This document shows positions 17,733 through 25,854 of a DNA stretch of 64,000 bases, piece after piece. Below the pieces are notes generated by a model that worked only from the letters and a program-made list of their open reading frames with translations, was not told where the DNA came from and searched no databases. The first letter of the stretch is position 1; every line of letters starts with the position of its first letter. Both the position numbers and the translations under genes were made by a program. The stretch is from JALOLV01 sp046295175 (lineage in GTDB: Bacteria; Bacteroidota; Bacteroidia; Cytophagales; Spirosomataceae): the NCBI GenBank assembly GCA_046295175.1, contig JBKBNY010000003.1, positions 1-64,000 on the forward strand, written 5' to 3'.

Positions 17733-18300
17733 ACGTAAATTTGCAAATCTTGTCTCGACTGTCGGAAATCCTCTCATTTTATCAGTTTTAGTGGCCATTT
17801 ATATCAATTTTAAGTCGTATCCTTTAAAACAAGCCTTGACCCTAACGGGTATTTTGGTGCTTTGTGCGGTGGTTCCGGTGTTTTTTTATATCAATAGAAA
17901 AGTAAAAGAAGGCAATTACGCCGACCACGATGTCTCGGCCCGAACCAAGCGTCCGTCATTGTATCTGATTGGTCTATCTGCTTTGGGAGTAATGATTTTG
18001 GCCCTTTATCTTTCCAAACAGCCAATGGGTATAGTTTTTGGTGCTTGGGCGGCTTGGTTACTCACTTTGTTATCGTTTTTAATCAATTTCAAACTCAAAA
18101 CATCACTACACGTCGGATTTAGTTTTCTGATTGCATTTTTGGCTTTGTCATCAGATTTAATGGCTGGCGGAATCTTGCTTGCATTTGGTTTTTTGGTCGG
18201 ATGGTCGAGATTAATTCTAAAACGCCATACTTTACCCGAAATCTTTATGGGGGCTTCGCTTGGTACAATTATCGGGACAATTTATTGGTCTTTTGTATAA
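17725..18300 (+). CDS. PAP2-like phosphatase-family membrane protein
   Basis: 191 residues from the ATG at 17725 (MTKRKFANLV); longer frames upstream only overlap the DUF421 gene. About six transmembrane helices. The three PAP2 motifs are recognisable in degenerate form: ARTKRPS, HVGFS in place of PSGH, and SRLILKRHTLPE in place of SRxxxxxHxxxD. The family dephosphorylates lipid phosphates or pyrophosphates at the membrane; the altered motif 2 makes activity uncertain. It is coupled to DUF421 and ends at a strong terminator hairpin. Confidence 0.7.
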   Translation: MTKRKFANLVSTVGNPLILSVLVAIYINFKSYPLKQALTLTGILVLCAVVPVFFYINRKVKEGNYADHDVSARTKRPSLYLIGLSALGVMILALYLSKQPMGIVFGAWAAWLLTLLSFLINFKLKTSLHVGFSFLIAFLALSSDLMAGGILLAFGFLVGWSRLILKRHTLPEIFMGASLGTIIGTIYWSFV

Positions 18301-18303
18301 AAC

Positions 18304-18337
18304 AAGAGTGGCACACCTTTTCAGATGTGCCACTCTT
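18304..18337. terminator. Strong terminator hairpin between convergent genes
   Basis: AAGAGTGGCACA / TGTGCCACTCTT, a perfect 12 bp stem with a 10-base loop, 4 bp after the PAP2-like stop. The minus-strand TPR gene ends at 18363. Likely serves both genes. Confidence 0.8.
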
Positions 18338-18362
18338 TACTTTATCAATTATGATTTGATTC

Positions 18363-19709
18363 TTAGTTACAATATTCACGAATCACGTTATACGCTGCCG
18401 AATACCCTAATTCACCCGCACGGCTAAGGTCAAAACAGCCTTTATTTTCTTCGCCAAGAGCAAATGTGATGATGCCTCTTACGTAGTAAGCTTCGCCATA
18501 ACGAGGATTCAATTTGATAGCATTTGAGCAATCTTGCAAAGCCTCTTTCTGCAAACCTGTAGATGAACGAACCAATCCACGGTAAAAATATGCCTCGGCA
18601 TAAGTAGGATTCAATTCGATTGATTTGTTCAAGTCAGCAATTGCTCCCTTTGAATCACCTGATTTGTATTTTGATAATCCACGCGTGTAAAAAGCCTCCG
18701 AACGGTCATCCGAAAATTCATTGATTCTACCTCTTTCTTGCACAACATTGCGTAAATCATCCAAAATATTTTTTGTGATACGACCAGTGTAATACACTTT
18801 AGGGTCCATGTTAGCATTGTTGATTTCGATAGATTTTGTCAAATCATTAACCGCATCTTTTTGGTTGTTCAACTTGCTATTGCAAAAACCACGACCATAA
18901 AATGCACGAACGTTTTGTGGGTCGAGCGTGATTGCACGGTCAAAATCATTCATTGCACCTCTAAAATCTTCAATTTTTGTTTTAGAAAAACCACGATTGT
19001 AGTAAGATTCGCTATCTTCTGGGTTTAGCTTAACTGCTTCGTCAAAATCTTTAATTGCACCCGCAAAGTCGTTGATTTTCAAACGGCTTGAGCCACGGCT
19101 CGCAAATGATTGCGAACGCTTAGGGTTTAAGTCGATAGATTTTGAAAAATCTTGGATACTTCCTTGATAATCATCCAAGCGAGCCTTGCAGATACCACGA
19201 GAATAATACGCTTGGTATTTTGTGCCGTCTTCGGTGGCAGTTTCTATAACCTTTGTAAAGTCTTCGATTGAGCGGCGATAATCTTGCAATCTGGCACGAG
19301 TCATACCACGTTGTAGATACGAAATACTTGCATCTGGGTTTAGCTCGATGGCACGGTTAAAATCTTGGAGGGCGGCTCTTTGGTCGTCTTGGGCACTTTT
19401 GCTCATTCCTCTTGCCAAAAATGCTTCCGAATTTTTTGGGTTTAAGTCGATAGTACGGTCAAAATCAAGGATAGCACCACGGTGGTCTTTTAAGTTTTGT
19501 TTTGCCAAGCCACGGTTAAAAAAACAAGTTGAGTTTTCGGGGTTCATTGCAATCGACTGGCTAAATGCCGCCAATGCTCCGATATAATCTCCAGCTTTAC
19601 TTTTATTAACACCAATGTCGAAATACTCTGCTGCCGTTTGTTGTGCCTGGGCATTAAAAACAAATGTTGCGGCAACGACCAGCGAGATAAAAAATTTCTT
19701 CATAATCAT
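18363..19709 (-). CDS. Exported TPR-repeat protein
   Basis: 448 residues. A signal peptide (about 1-23, ending AQAQ; a start two codons later is possible) is followed by about ten to eleven tetratricopeptide repeats with the pattern AFxxRGxxKxxLxDxxGAIxDFxxAIxLNP. TPR arrays bind partner proteins. It is probably periplasmic or outer-membrane associated. It is transcribed alone, faces the DUF421/PAP2 operon, and is divergent from the OmpA-like lipoprotein gene. The partner is unknown. The repeats are near-identical in parts, so the gene has internal DNA repeats of about 102 bp. Confidence 0.85.
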   Translation of the reverse strand: MIMKKFFISLVVAATFVFNAQAQQTAAEYFDIGVNKSKAGDYIGALAAFSQSIAMNPENSTCFFNRGLAKQNLKDHRGAILDFDRTIDLNPKNSEAFLARGMSKSAQDDQRAALQDFNRAIELNPDASISYLQRGMTRARLQDYRRSIEDFTKVIETATEDGTKYQAYYSRGICKARLDDYQGSIQDFSKSIDLNPKRSQSFASRGSSRLKINDFAGAIKDFDEAVKLNPEDSESYYNRGFSKTKIEDFRGAMNDFDRAITLDPQNVRAFYGRGFCNSKLNNQKDAVNDLTKSIEINNANMDPKVYYTGRITKNILDDLRNVVQERGRINEFSDDRSEAFYTRGLSKYKSGDSKGAIADLNKSIELNPTYAEAYFYRGLVRSSTGLQKEALQDCSNAIKLNPRYGEAYYVRGIITFALGEENKGCFDLSRAGELGYSAAYNVIREYCN

Positions 19710-19960
19710 TTTAAGGTTTTATTAAAGTAGGAATCAATTTTAATGAATATCAGAAGGCTATCTAAAATTCGGATTAAATTTTTACTACAAAATTACGTTT
19801 TCAAGAAGTAAAAACATAAAAATTGTGCCAAAGATTTTTTAAAGGGCTATTTTGAATGTATCCTTCTAATATTTTTTTTTCCATTTGTTTTTGAGAATTT
19901 AAAAACTTTTAAGGAATTTTACCAAGCATTGTGCTTAATCCTTAATATACTACAAGAACC

Positions 19961-20563
19961 ATGAAGATAATCCGTGCATTTACAATTGTATTAGTAAGTT
20001 TTTGGGTATTTACTGCCTGTAAATCATCAAAAAATACTTCCGAAAAAAATACCCGCAAAAAAGACCCGATGGCCGCCGAGGCTGCTCTGCGTTTGGGGCA
20101 AATGTTTGATAAACTGGCAAATGATTTGGTTGCGGCAACCGATAATAAAGTGGATGTTGTCAGAATTGCCGATGGAATTGATATTACTTTTCAGCCTGAT
20201 TTTTCTTTCGAGTCGAGTTCCGAACAGCTAACCCAAGATGCAAAAGACCATCTTCAAAATATTTCGGGCGTGCTGAATCGTTATCCTTATACCGAAATCT
20301 TCATTGAAGGCCACGCCGATAGTAGTGGAAACCAACTTAAAAACAAAAAACTTTCGGAATTGCGAGCTAAAACCGTTGCACTTTTTCTAAAAAATAACGG
20401 TGTTGTGGCTGAGCGTTTGGCTATTGCAGGTTATGGAGCGATTCGTCCAATCGAGAGTAATGCCACACCAGAGGGGCGTCGCCGTAATCGTCGAGTTGTT
20501 GTAAAAATCAGAGCTAACGAAAAGAAATTTTTAGAAACAGCCGCAATGGTAAATAATAAGTAG
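19961..20563 (+). CDS. OmpA-family lipoprotein
   Basis: 200 residues. The N-terminus is a lipoprotein signal with Cys at residue 20 (VFTACKSS). Residues about 80-185 are an OmpA-like peptidoglycan-binding domain: FSFESSSEQL, IEGHADSSGN, LSELRAKTVALFL, IAGYGAIRPIESN and RRRNRRV. It is predicted to anchor the outer membrane to peptidoglycan, resembling small YiaD/Pal-like proteins. It is transcribed alone from a 250 bp divergent intergenic. Its TAG stop is the first base of a terminator-like hairpin. Confidence 0.85.
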   Translation: MKIIRAFTIVLVSFWVFTACKSSKNTSEKNTRKKDPMAAEAALRLGQMFDKLANDLVAATDNKVDVVRIADGIDITFQPDFSFESSSEQLTQDAKDHLQNISGVLNRYPYTEIFIEGHADSSGNQLKNKKLSELRAKTVALFLKNNGVVAERLAIAGYGAIRPIESNATPEGRRRNRRVVVKIRANEKKFLETAAMVNNK

Positions 20564-20585
20564 GACGAGTTTTTAATTCGTCCTA
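20561..20585. terminator. Hairpin that includes the stop codon of the OmpA-like gene
   Basis: TAGGACGAGTT / AATTCGTCCTA with one G-T pair and a 3-base loop. The first three bases are the TAG stop. A weaker related hairpin (AACGA...TCGTT) lies at 20631-20649 before the convergent recombinase gene. Confidence 0.6.
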
Positions 20586-20657
20586 AATTTATATCTAAAT
20601 AGTTGGAGAATAATCACTGTTAATCGCACAAACGAGCTGAAAATTCGTTCAACAATT

Positions 20658-21539
20658 TTATGCTTTCGGGTGTGCTTTCTGAAAAGTCTTTTTTAGTTTT
20701 TCGATAGAATTGTGTGTGTATATCTGCGTTGCGGCAAGGCTCGTATGCCCTAATAAATCTTTAATGGCGTTTAAATCGGCCCCACGATTGAGTAGGTGAG
20801 TTGCAAACGTATGTCGTAATACGTGAGGACTTTTTTGGTCGAGTGTTGTGACGAGATTAAGGTGTTTTTTTACTAATCTTTGTATAAACATCGGGTAAGC
20901 TTCATTACCAGCATCGGTCAAAATCAAGATTTTGTCTTGTGGGTCTTGTACAATTTCTTCTCTCAAAACCAAATACTGCTTAATCAACGCCGCAAGCGGA
21001 TTATTGATTGGAATTACCCTGTGTTTGTTTCGTTTACCAAGAACAATGAGGGTATTGTCATAGAAATTCAAATCTGAGATTTTTAAGCCAATCAGTTCGG
21101 ATAAACGCATACCTGTGCCGTACAATAATTCAATCACCAATTTATCTCGGATTCCTTCAAAATCATCCCCAAAGTCAATTTCATCGAGCAGTGTTTCCAT
21201 TGGCGATTCCTCGACGTACTTTGGCAATGTTTTATCGTTTTTCAATGCTTTTATTTTGAGCATCGGGTCGGCAACGATTTTTTTATGGCGAATCAAAAAG
21301 TTGTAAAAAGAACGGAGAGTTGCGATTTTACGATTGATACTTTTCTTTTCGAGGCCCTCATCGGCCATACCCACAATCCATGAGCGAATCATGTTGAAAT
21401 CGGCATTTTCGGGGTCTTCGAGTTCGTATTGAAATTTAAGATAAGATACAAATTGCTCTAAATCAGTCTTGTAGGCCGTAACTGTGTGTTGGCTAAGGCG
21501 TTTTTCGTATTTGATGTGCTGTAAAAAAAAAGAAACCAT
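20658..21539 (-). CDS. xerC: Tyrosine recombinase XerC/XerD
   Basis: 293 residues from the ATG at 21539 (MVSFFLQHIKYEKRLSQHT). It has an N-terminal SAM-like core-binding domain and a C-terminal catalytic domain with the tyrosine-recombinase set: Arg in YGTGMRLSEL, Lys in LGKRNKHR, HVLRHTFATHLL, LGHTSLAATQ, and the nucleophilic Tyr in QIYTH. Length is typical of XerC/XerD. The likely role is resolving chromosome dimers at dif. It follows rpsU by 94 bp, an order often seen in Bacteroidota. XerC versus XerD cannot be told from sequence alone. Confidence 0.85.
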   Translation of the reverse strand: MVSFFLQHIKYEKRLSQHTVTAYKTDLEQFVSYLKFQYELEDPENADFNMIRSWIVGMADEGLEKKSINRKIATLRSFYNFLIRHKKIVADPMLKIKALKNDKTLPKYVEESPMETLLDEIDFGDDFEGIRDKLVIELLYGTGMRLSELIGLKISDLNFYDNTLIVLGKRNKHRVIPINNPLAALIKQYLVLREEIVQDPQDKILILTDAGNEAYPMFIQRLVKKHLNLVTTLDQKSPHVLRHTFATHLLNRGADLNAIKDLLGHTSLAATQIYTHNSIEKLKKTFQKAHPKA

Positions 21540-21633
21540 ATTAACAATTGGCAACCGTAAAATCAATTGACAATGCTAATATGGCAATAAATATTTTGTT
21601 TGACAATATCGGATAATATTATCAATGAAAATT

Positions 21634-21828
21634 CTACATTTCTTCGTTATTCTGCATCTGCTGGCGGTAAGCTGCACGGATGACCTGAGTACGACGAGTA
21701 ATAGAAGGTTTTTCAAATGCTTGACGTTGACGTAATTGACGCAATACACCAGTTTTCTCGAATTTCTTCTTGAAACGTTTTAATGCCTTATCAATTGATT
21801 CGTTTTCTTTTACGTTTACGATTAACAT
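21634..21828 (-). CDS. rpsU: 30S ribosomal protein bS21
   Basis: 64 residues, highly basic: MLIVNVKENESIDKALKRF, then TGVLRQLRQRQAFEKPS and RRTQVIRAAYRQQ, matching bS21 and of family-typical length. It has a strong Shine-Dalgarno site and a textbook promoter upstream, both unusual in this window. In Bacteroidota bS21, with bS18 and bS6, is known to bury the 3' end of 16S rRNA, and rpsU is one of few genes that keep a Shine-Dalgarno, permitting autoregulation; here that is inferred from the site. Confidence 0.95.
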   Translation of the reverse strand: MLIVNVKENESIDKALKRFKKKFEKTGVLRQLRQRQAFEKPSITRRTQVIRAAYRQQMQNNEEM

Positions 21829-21835
21829 ACTTTAC

Positions 21836-21841
21836 ACCTCC
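21836..21841 (-). promoter_or_regulatory. Strong Shine-Dalgarno site of rpsU
   Basis: TAAAGGAGGTG lies before the ATG, with GGAGGT separated from it by 7 bases. This is near-complete complementarity to the anti-Shine-Dalgarno sequence. The other start codons inspected in this window lack such a site. Confidence 0.85.
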
Positions 21842-21867
21842 TTTAGTTGTCTTTTTGATTTGGGTTG

Positions 21868-21897
21868 CAAAGGTATGTTTTAATTGTTGAAAATCAA
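21868..21897 (-). promoter_or_regulatory. Predicted promoter of rpsU
   Basis: On the minus strand: TTG (21897-21895), a 19 bp spacer, TACCTTTG (21875-21868). This is an ideal match to the Bacteroidota TTG-n19-TAnnTTTG promoter and predicts a leader of roughly 33 bases that contains the Shine-Dalgarno site. Confidence 0.7.
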
Positions 21898-21901
21898 AAT
21901 T

Positions 21902-22495
21902 TTATGTATAAAACAATTCGGCAACTGGTACTTTCAATTCTGGGAATATAACACTCGTTGCCTCTTCTTCGTCGGTAAATGGTTTTAAGCCGATGTATTG
22001 CCCATCTTTTAGGTAATAAATCAAAATAATACGGTCATTTGGCTCGACTAACCAATACTCACGCACTCCGGCTTCCTCATAAAGGCGAAACTTATTACTC
22101 ATTTCTTTGTTGGTATTGCCCGGTGATAAAATCTCAACAACCAAATCGGGAGAACCGATACACCCTCGTTCGTCAAGTTTTGAATCATCGCAAATGACGC
22201 ACAAATCGGGCTGAACTACCGTAAAAACGTCATTATCTCCAGTTTTTTTATGAGAATCGGGCAATCGGACATCGAAAGGAGCATGAAAAAGTTGGCATTT
22301 TTTACCGTTGAAGAAGTTTCCAAACCGTAAAGTTAATCGCATTGAGGTTCGTTGATGACTAAGATTTGGAGCAGGCGACATTTTGAAAATTTTACCTTTC
22401 AAAAGCTCCAAACGCTCCTCAAATCGCCATTTTAGATAATCGGCGTAAGAATAAGTCTTAGAAAAATCAAGTGAATTTATGTCTGTTACAATCAT
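21902..22495 (-). CDS. Uma2-family (DUF820) restriction-endonuclease-fold protein
   Basis: 197 residues. It shows the Uma2/DUF820 pattern: YADYLKWRFEERLELLKGKIFKMSPAP at the N-terminus, then PDLCVICD, GSPDLVVEILSPGNTNKEMSNKFRLYEEAGVREYW-like text with the D-ExK-type PD-(D/E)XK residues, and WLVEP. The fold is nuclease-like, but the role of the family is not established. It sits 51 bp downstream of dnaX on the same strand and upstream of rpsU, which has its own promoter. It could be co-transcribed with dnaX. Confidence 0.8.
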   Translation of the reverse strand: MIVTDINSLDFSKTYSYADYLKWRFEERLELLKGKIFKMSPAPNLSHQRTSMRLTLRFGNFFNGKKCQLFHAPFDVRLPDSHKKTGDNDVFTVVQPDLCVICDDSKLDERGCIGSPDLVVEILSPGNTNKEMSNKFRLYEEAGVREYWLVEPNDRIILIYYLKDGQYIGLKPFTDEEEATSVIFPELKVPVAELFYT

Positions 22496-22546
22496 TCTAT
22501 CGCAATTTTTAGTAAATATACGAATGATTTTCTCAAATATTGAGCA

Positions 22547-24304
22547 TCAGAACATCAAATCAAGGCCTAATTTTTCTTTCAAATCCCAAAGAGCGGGGTT
22601 TTTTTTTGCCAAATATTCAAATTTTTCCTGAGCAGAATAGGGGCGGCGTTCGACCTCATGAGCTGCGATTTCGGCCGTAACTTGAATCGAAGCGTTTTGT
22701 AGTTTTTGTCGAAGAAATACTGCCAAATCTTGTTTTAATTCAACAAATAAATCCTGCTGAATTTGGTTGTCTAAAACCAAGTGGATATTTGTGCCGTTGA
22801 GCTGAAAACTACGTTTTAGCGTAACTTGTTCGTTGGCGTTATCTCTCGATTCGGCAAATTCGAGCCAAGCAGATTCCAACTCTTGTCGTGTAAATTCACG
22901 ATTACCAGCAACTGTAACTTGCTTATTTTCAACTACTTGTTCAATACCTTTTTTGAGAGGTGCAGCAGGTAATTCAATATCTATCGTAGATTTCAGACGA
23001 CTGGATGCACGGATTGGACTTTCGGGTCTGATAACTCGGTTTTCGGGTTGCTGAACCGTTGATTGAGGTACTGGAGAGTAGGGCTTAGGAGCTTCTTCTA
23101 CCTTTGAGCCTTGAACACTTGAACTTTGAACACTCGGACTCTGAACTACTGAATTAGTGTTTTTTTTTTCGTCAGAATCACCACTTGGCAATTGCGACAG
23201 GTTGAGTACATTCTGAATTTGCGAAAGTTTCAGAAGCCCGATTTCTACATGAAGGCGTTGGTGTTTAGATAATTTGTAATTAATATCTAACTGGCTACCA
23301 ATGCTCAACGCCGACATCAGGAATCCTAACGAAAGTTTGGTAGTTTGGTCTAAATATTTCTTCTGAACCGATTCCGAAACTTGCAATAACTTGACAGTTG
23401 CGGGGTCTTTACAAACCAAAAGGTTACGGAAATGCTCGTTTAGGCCCACCACAAACTGGTGTCCATCGAAGCCTTTTTCGAGGATTTCGTTGTACAATAA
23501 ATATGATTTAGAAATACTTCCTTCGGCCAGAGCATCGACCATTTTGAAATAATAGTCGTAATCAAGGATATGTAAATTTTCTAAGACTGCGGCATAACTC
23601 AATCCTTCGGTTCCCGAAAAAGTTACATTCAAATCAAACATCGAGAGAGCATCTCGTAATCCACCATCGGCTTTTTGGGCGATTAATTCAAGTGCTTGAT
23701 AATCAGCCTTTACCGATTCTTTTTGGGCAATATTCGCCAAATGCTCGGCAATGTCTTTTATTTGGATTCGATTAAAATCAAAAATCTGACAGCGACTCAG
23801 AATCGTTGGTAAGATTTTGTGTTTTTCGGTGGTAGCCAAAATAAATATCGCATAGCTTGGGGGTTCTTCGAGCGTTTTCAAAAAGGCATTGAAAGCCGCC
23901 TGCGAAAGCATGTGAACCTCGTCTATGATATAAATTTTGTATTTGCCGTGTTGAGGCGGAAAACGAACTTGGTCTATCAAGTTACGAATGTCTTCGACCG
24001 AGTTATTTGACGCCGCATCAAGTTCGTGGATATTGAACGAGGCATTCTGATTGAAACTCTTACAAGATTCACACTCATTGCAAGGCTCAACATCGTCGCC
24101 GAGGCGTTGGCAATTGATGGTTTTGGCTAAGATTCTGGCACAAGTCGTCTTGCCGACACCACGCGGACCACAAAACAAAAACGCCTGTGCCAAATGATTG
24201 GTACGGATTGCGTTTTTGAGGGTTGTTGTGATATGCGACTGCCCTACGACCGTATCGAAAGTAGCTGGGCGATACTTTCGAGCTGAAACCACGAATTTTT
24301 CCAT
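22547..24304 (-). CDS. dnaX: DNA polymerase III subunit gamma/tau
   Basis: 585 residues. The clamp-loader ATPase has Walker A GPRGVGKTT (46-54), the zinc-binding cysteines C65, C75, C78 and C81, DEVH (128-131), and the FLKTLEEPP segment. Domain III ends around residue 370, followed by a Ser/Pro/Gln-rich linker and a C-terminal tau-type domain. At codons 379-382 (E-K-K-N) the mRNA carries a run of ten A (23160-23169). One extra A leads to TAA within two codons after the run; one fewer leads to TAG five codons on. A slipped product of about 383-386 residues would be a gamma-like form. It is the first gene of a minus-strand run and is divergent from the kinase operon. Confidence 0.95.
   Translation of the reverse strand: MEKFVVSARKYRPATFDTVVGQSHITTTLKNAIRTNHLAQAFLFCGPRGVGKTTCARILAKTINCQRLGDDVEPCNECESCKSFNQNASFNIHELDAASNNSVEDIRNLIDQVRFPPQHGKYKIYIIDEVHMLSQAAFNAFLKTLEEPPSYAIFILATTEKHKILPTILSRCQIFDFNRIQIKDIAEHLANIAQKESVKADYQALELIAQKADGGLRDALSMFDLNVTFSGTEGLSYAAVLENLHILDYDYYFKMVDALAEGSISKSYLLYNEILEKGFDGHQFVVGLNEHFRNLLVCKDPATVKLLQVSESVQKKYLDQTTKLSLGFLMSALSIGSQLDINYKLSKHQRLHVEIGLLKLSQIQNVLNLSQLPSGDSDEKKNTNSVVQSPSVQSSSVQGSKVEEAPKPYSPVPQSTVQQPENRVIRPESPIRASSRLKSTIDIELPAAPLKKGIEQVVENKQVTVAGNREFTRQELESAWLEFAESRDNANEQVTLKRSFQLNGTNIHLVLDNQIQQDLFVELKQDLAVFLRQKLQNASIQVTAEIAAHEVERRPYSAQEKFEYLAKKNPALWDLKEKLGLDLMF
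23160..23169 (-). promoter_or_regulatory. Candidate transcriptional-slippage site (A10) in dnaX
   Basis: GAC GAA AAA AAA AAC, ten consecutive A in the sense strand just after domain III. Both alternative frames hit a stop within seven codons: +1 gives CAC TAA, -1 gives ACA CTA ATT CAG TAG. Thermus dnaX makes gamma through a comparable A run; that comparison is from general knowledge. Confidence 0.6.
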
Positions 24305-24466
24305 GTTGCGAAATTAATCAAAATCTCAATATGTTGGTATCTTGGTTTGAGGTTTCTTGTTTCAGGTTTCTTTTTGATTAACCTTGTATCATTTGCCTGC
24401 TATACTTTTCTATCTCGTTGGTTTTTTCTAAATTGCTCCAATTCTAAAATCAACTTTTTTGTTTCG

Positions 24467-25843
24467 ATGGGTAATTTTTTCATTATTCTATTCACCTTAC
24501 CGCTACTTCGTAAGTACTTGCAAAGCCAAGAAACGTTGCCAAAATGGGATAGATACTTGGTTTATATCCGTAATTATATGGGTATATTGTTTGTGCTGAA
24601 TCTTATGTTTAAGAAAAATTACGAAGGTCTTTTTGAAGCAATTTGGGACTGTCTGTACCTGTTTATCCTATATATTCTTTACGAAAATCGAGAAAATCGT
24701 ATCGCAAAAATCTTGTTTTACGCGGCATTACCTTTTGTTGTGGTATCAATTATTGATGATTTTTCTTATATTTTCCAGTCATTTTATGAACAGTACGAAG
24801 AATATTTTGACGGTTTGTTGCTCGCAAGTTTTATCTGGATGATTTCTTATGGATTCGGTGCGGCAAACCAACATAAGGCGTTTCTAAAAGAACAGAAAAA
24901 ACGCCAGGAAGAAGAGATTCAAAATAAAATTATTGCTGCTCGTAAAGATGAGCTTGAGATTTTGGTACAGGAGCGAACCAACGAAATTCTGAAACAAAAA
25001 GAAGAACTCGAACACGCTCTTGAAGAATTGAAAGAAACCCAAAATCAATTGATTCAACGAGAAAAATTAGCTTCTTTGGGTGAATTGACGGCTGGAATTG
25101 CCCATGAGATTCAGAATCCGTTGAATTTTGTGAATAATTTTTCGGAGGTTTCGGTAGAATTAATCGAAGAATTAAAAGAAGAACGTAGCCGCCCCGATGT
25201 AGAAAGAGATGCCCAACTCGAAGATGAGATTTTGGAAGATATTATTCAGAATTTACAAAAAATTACGCATCATGGTAAGCGAGCCAGTGGAATCGTGAAA
25301 GGGATGCTCGAACACTCGCGTGCAAGTACTGGCGAAAAACAAGCTACCGATATTAATGCTCTGGCCGACGAATATTTACGATTGAGTTATCATGGATTAA
25401 GAGCCAAAGACAAATCTTTTAATGCCGATTTCAAAATGGAATTTGCCGAATATTTACCAAAAGTTAATGTTATTCAGCAAGATTTTGGTAGAGTATTGTT
25501 GAATTTATTCAATAATGCGTTTTATGCTGTCTCACAACGTAAAACCCTGACAGGTCTTCAAGACCTGTCAGGGTTAGATGCCTATAAACCAACCGTTGTG
25601 GTTTCGACCCAGAAGGTAGAGAATGCAATTGAGATTAAGGTCATAGACAACGGAACCGGTATGCCTGAGAGTGTCAAACAAAAGATTTTCCAACCATTTT
25701 TTACCACAAAACCTACTGGCGAAGGTACTGGTCTGGGGCTTTCGTTGAGTTATGATATTGTCACGAAAGGCCACGGTGGAACGCTCGATGTAGAGAGTGT
25801 AGAGGGCGAAAGCACAACATTCAGAATAACAATCCCAGTTTAA
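24467..25843 (+). CDS. Membrane histidine kinase 1 of the signalling operon
   Basis: 458 residues from the ATG at 24467. The frame stays open upstream to 24347 but only TTG starts are available, and that part begins in simple-sequence DNA, so the true start is uncertain. About four to five N-terminal transmembrane helices are followed by a coiled coil (QERTNEILKQKEELEHALEEL), a HisKA domain with H213 in AHEIQNPLNFVNNFSEVS, and an HATPase domain (N-box LLNLFNNAFYAV, G1 DNGTGMP, G2 GEGTGLGLSLSYDI). The loop between N-box and G1 holds a perfect 33 bp palindrome (25543-25575) encoding RKTLTGLQDLSGL-type residues, about seven residues longer than its paralogue downstream. The next gene starts 11 bp later. 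Confidence 0.85.
   Translation: MGNFFIILFTLPLLRKYLQSQETLPKWDRYLVYIRNYMGILFVLNLMFKKNYEGLFEAIWDCLYLFILYILYENRENRIAKILFYAALPFVVVSIIDDFSYIFQSFYEQYEEYFDGLLLASFIWMISYGFGAANQHKAFLKEQKKRQEEEIQNKIIAARKDELEILVQERTNEILKQKEELEHALEELKETQNQLIQREKLASLGELTAGIAHEIQNPLNFVNNFSEVSVELIEELKEERSRPDVERDAQLEDEILEDIIQNLQKITHHGKRASGIVKGMLEHSRASTGEKQATDINALADEYLRLSYHGLRAKDKSFNADFKMEFAEYLPKVNVIQQDFGRVLLNLFNNAFYAVSQRKTLTGLQDLSGLDAYKPTVVVSTQKVENAIEIKVIDNGTGMPESVKQKIFQPFFTTKPTGEGTGLGLSLSYDIVTKGHGGTLDVESVEGESTTFRITIPV
25543..25575. repeat. Perfect 33 bp palindrome inside a kinase gene
   Basis: AACCCTGACAGGTCTT-c-AAGACCTGTCAGGGTT. It is in frame and has no stop. Arms match the terminator-like palindrome at 46366 (AACCCTGTCAGG), and the GGTCTTnAAGAC core matches the hairpins at 49836, 52270 and 55473. 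It looks like an inserted REP-type element that became coding. Confidence 0.85.
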
Positions 25844-25854
25844 AAACCCTAAAA

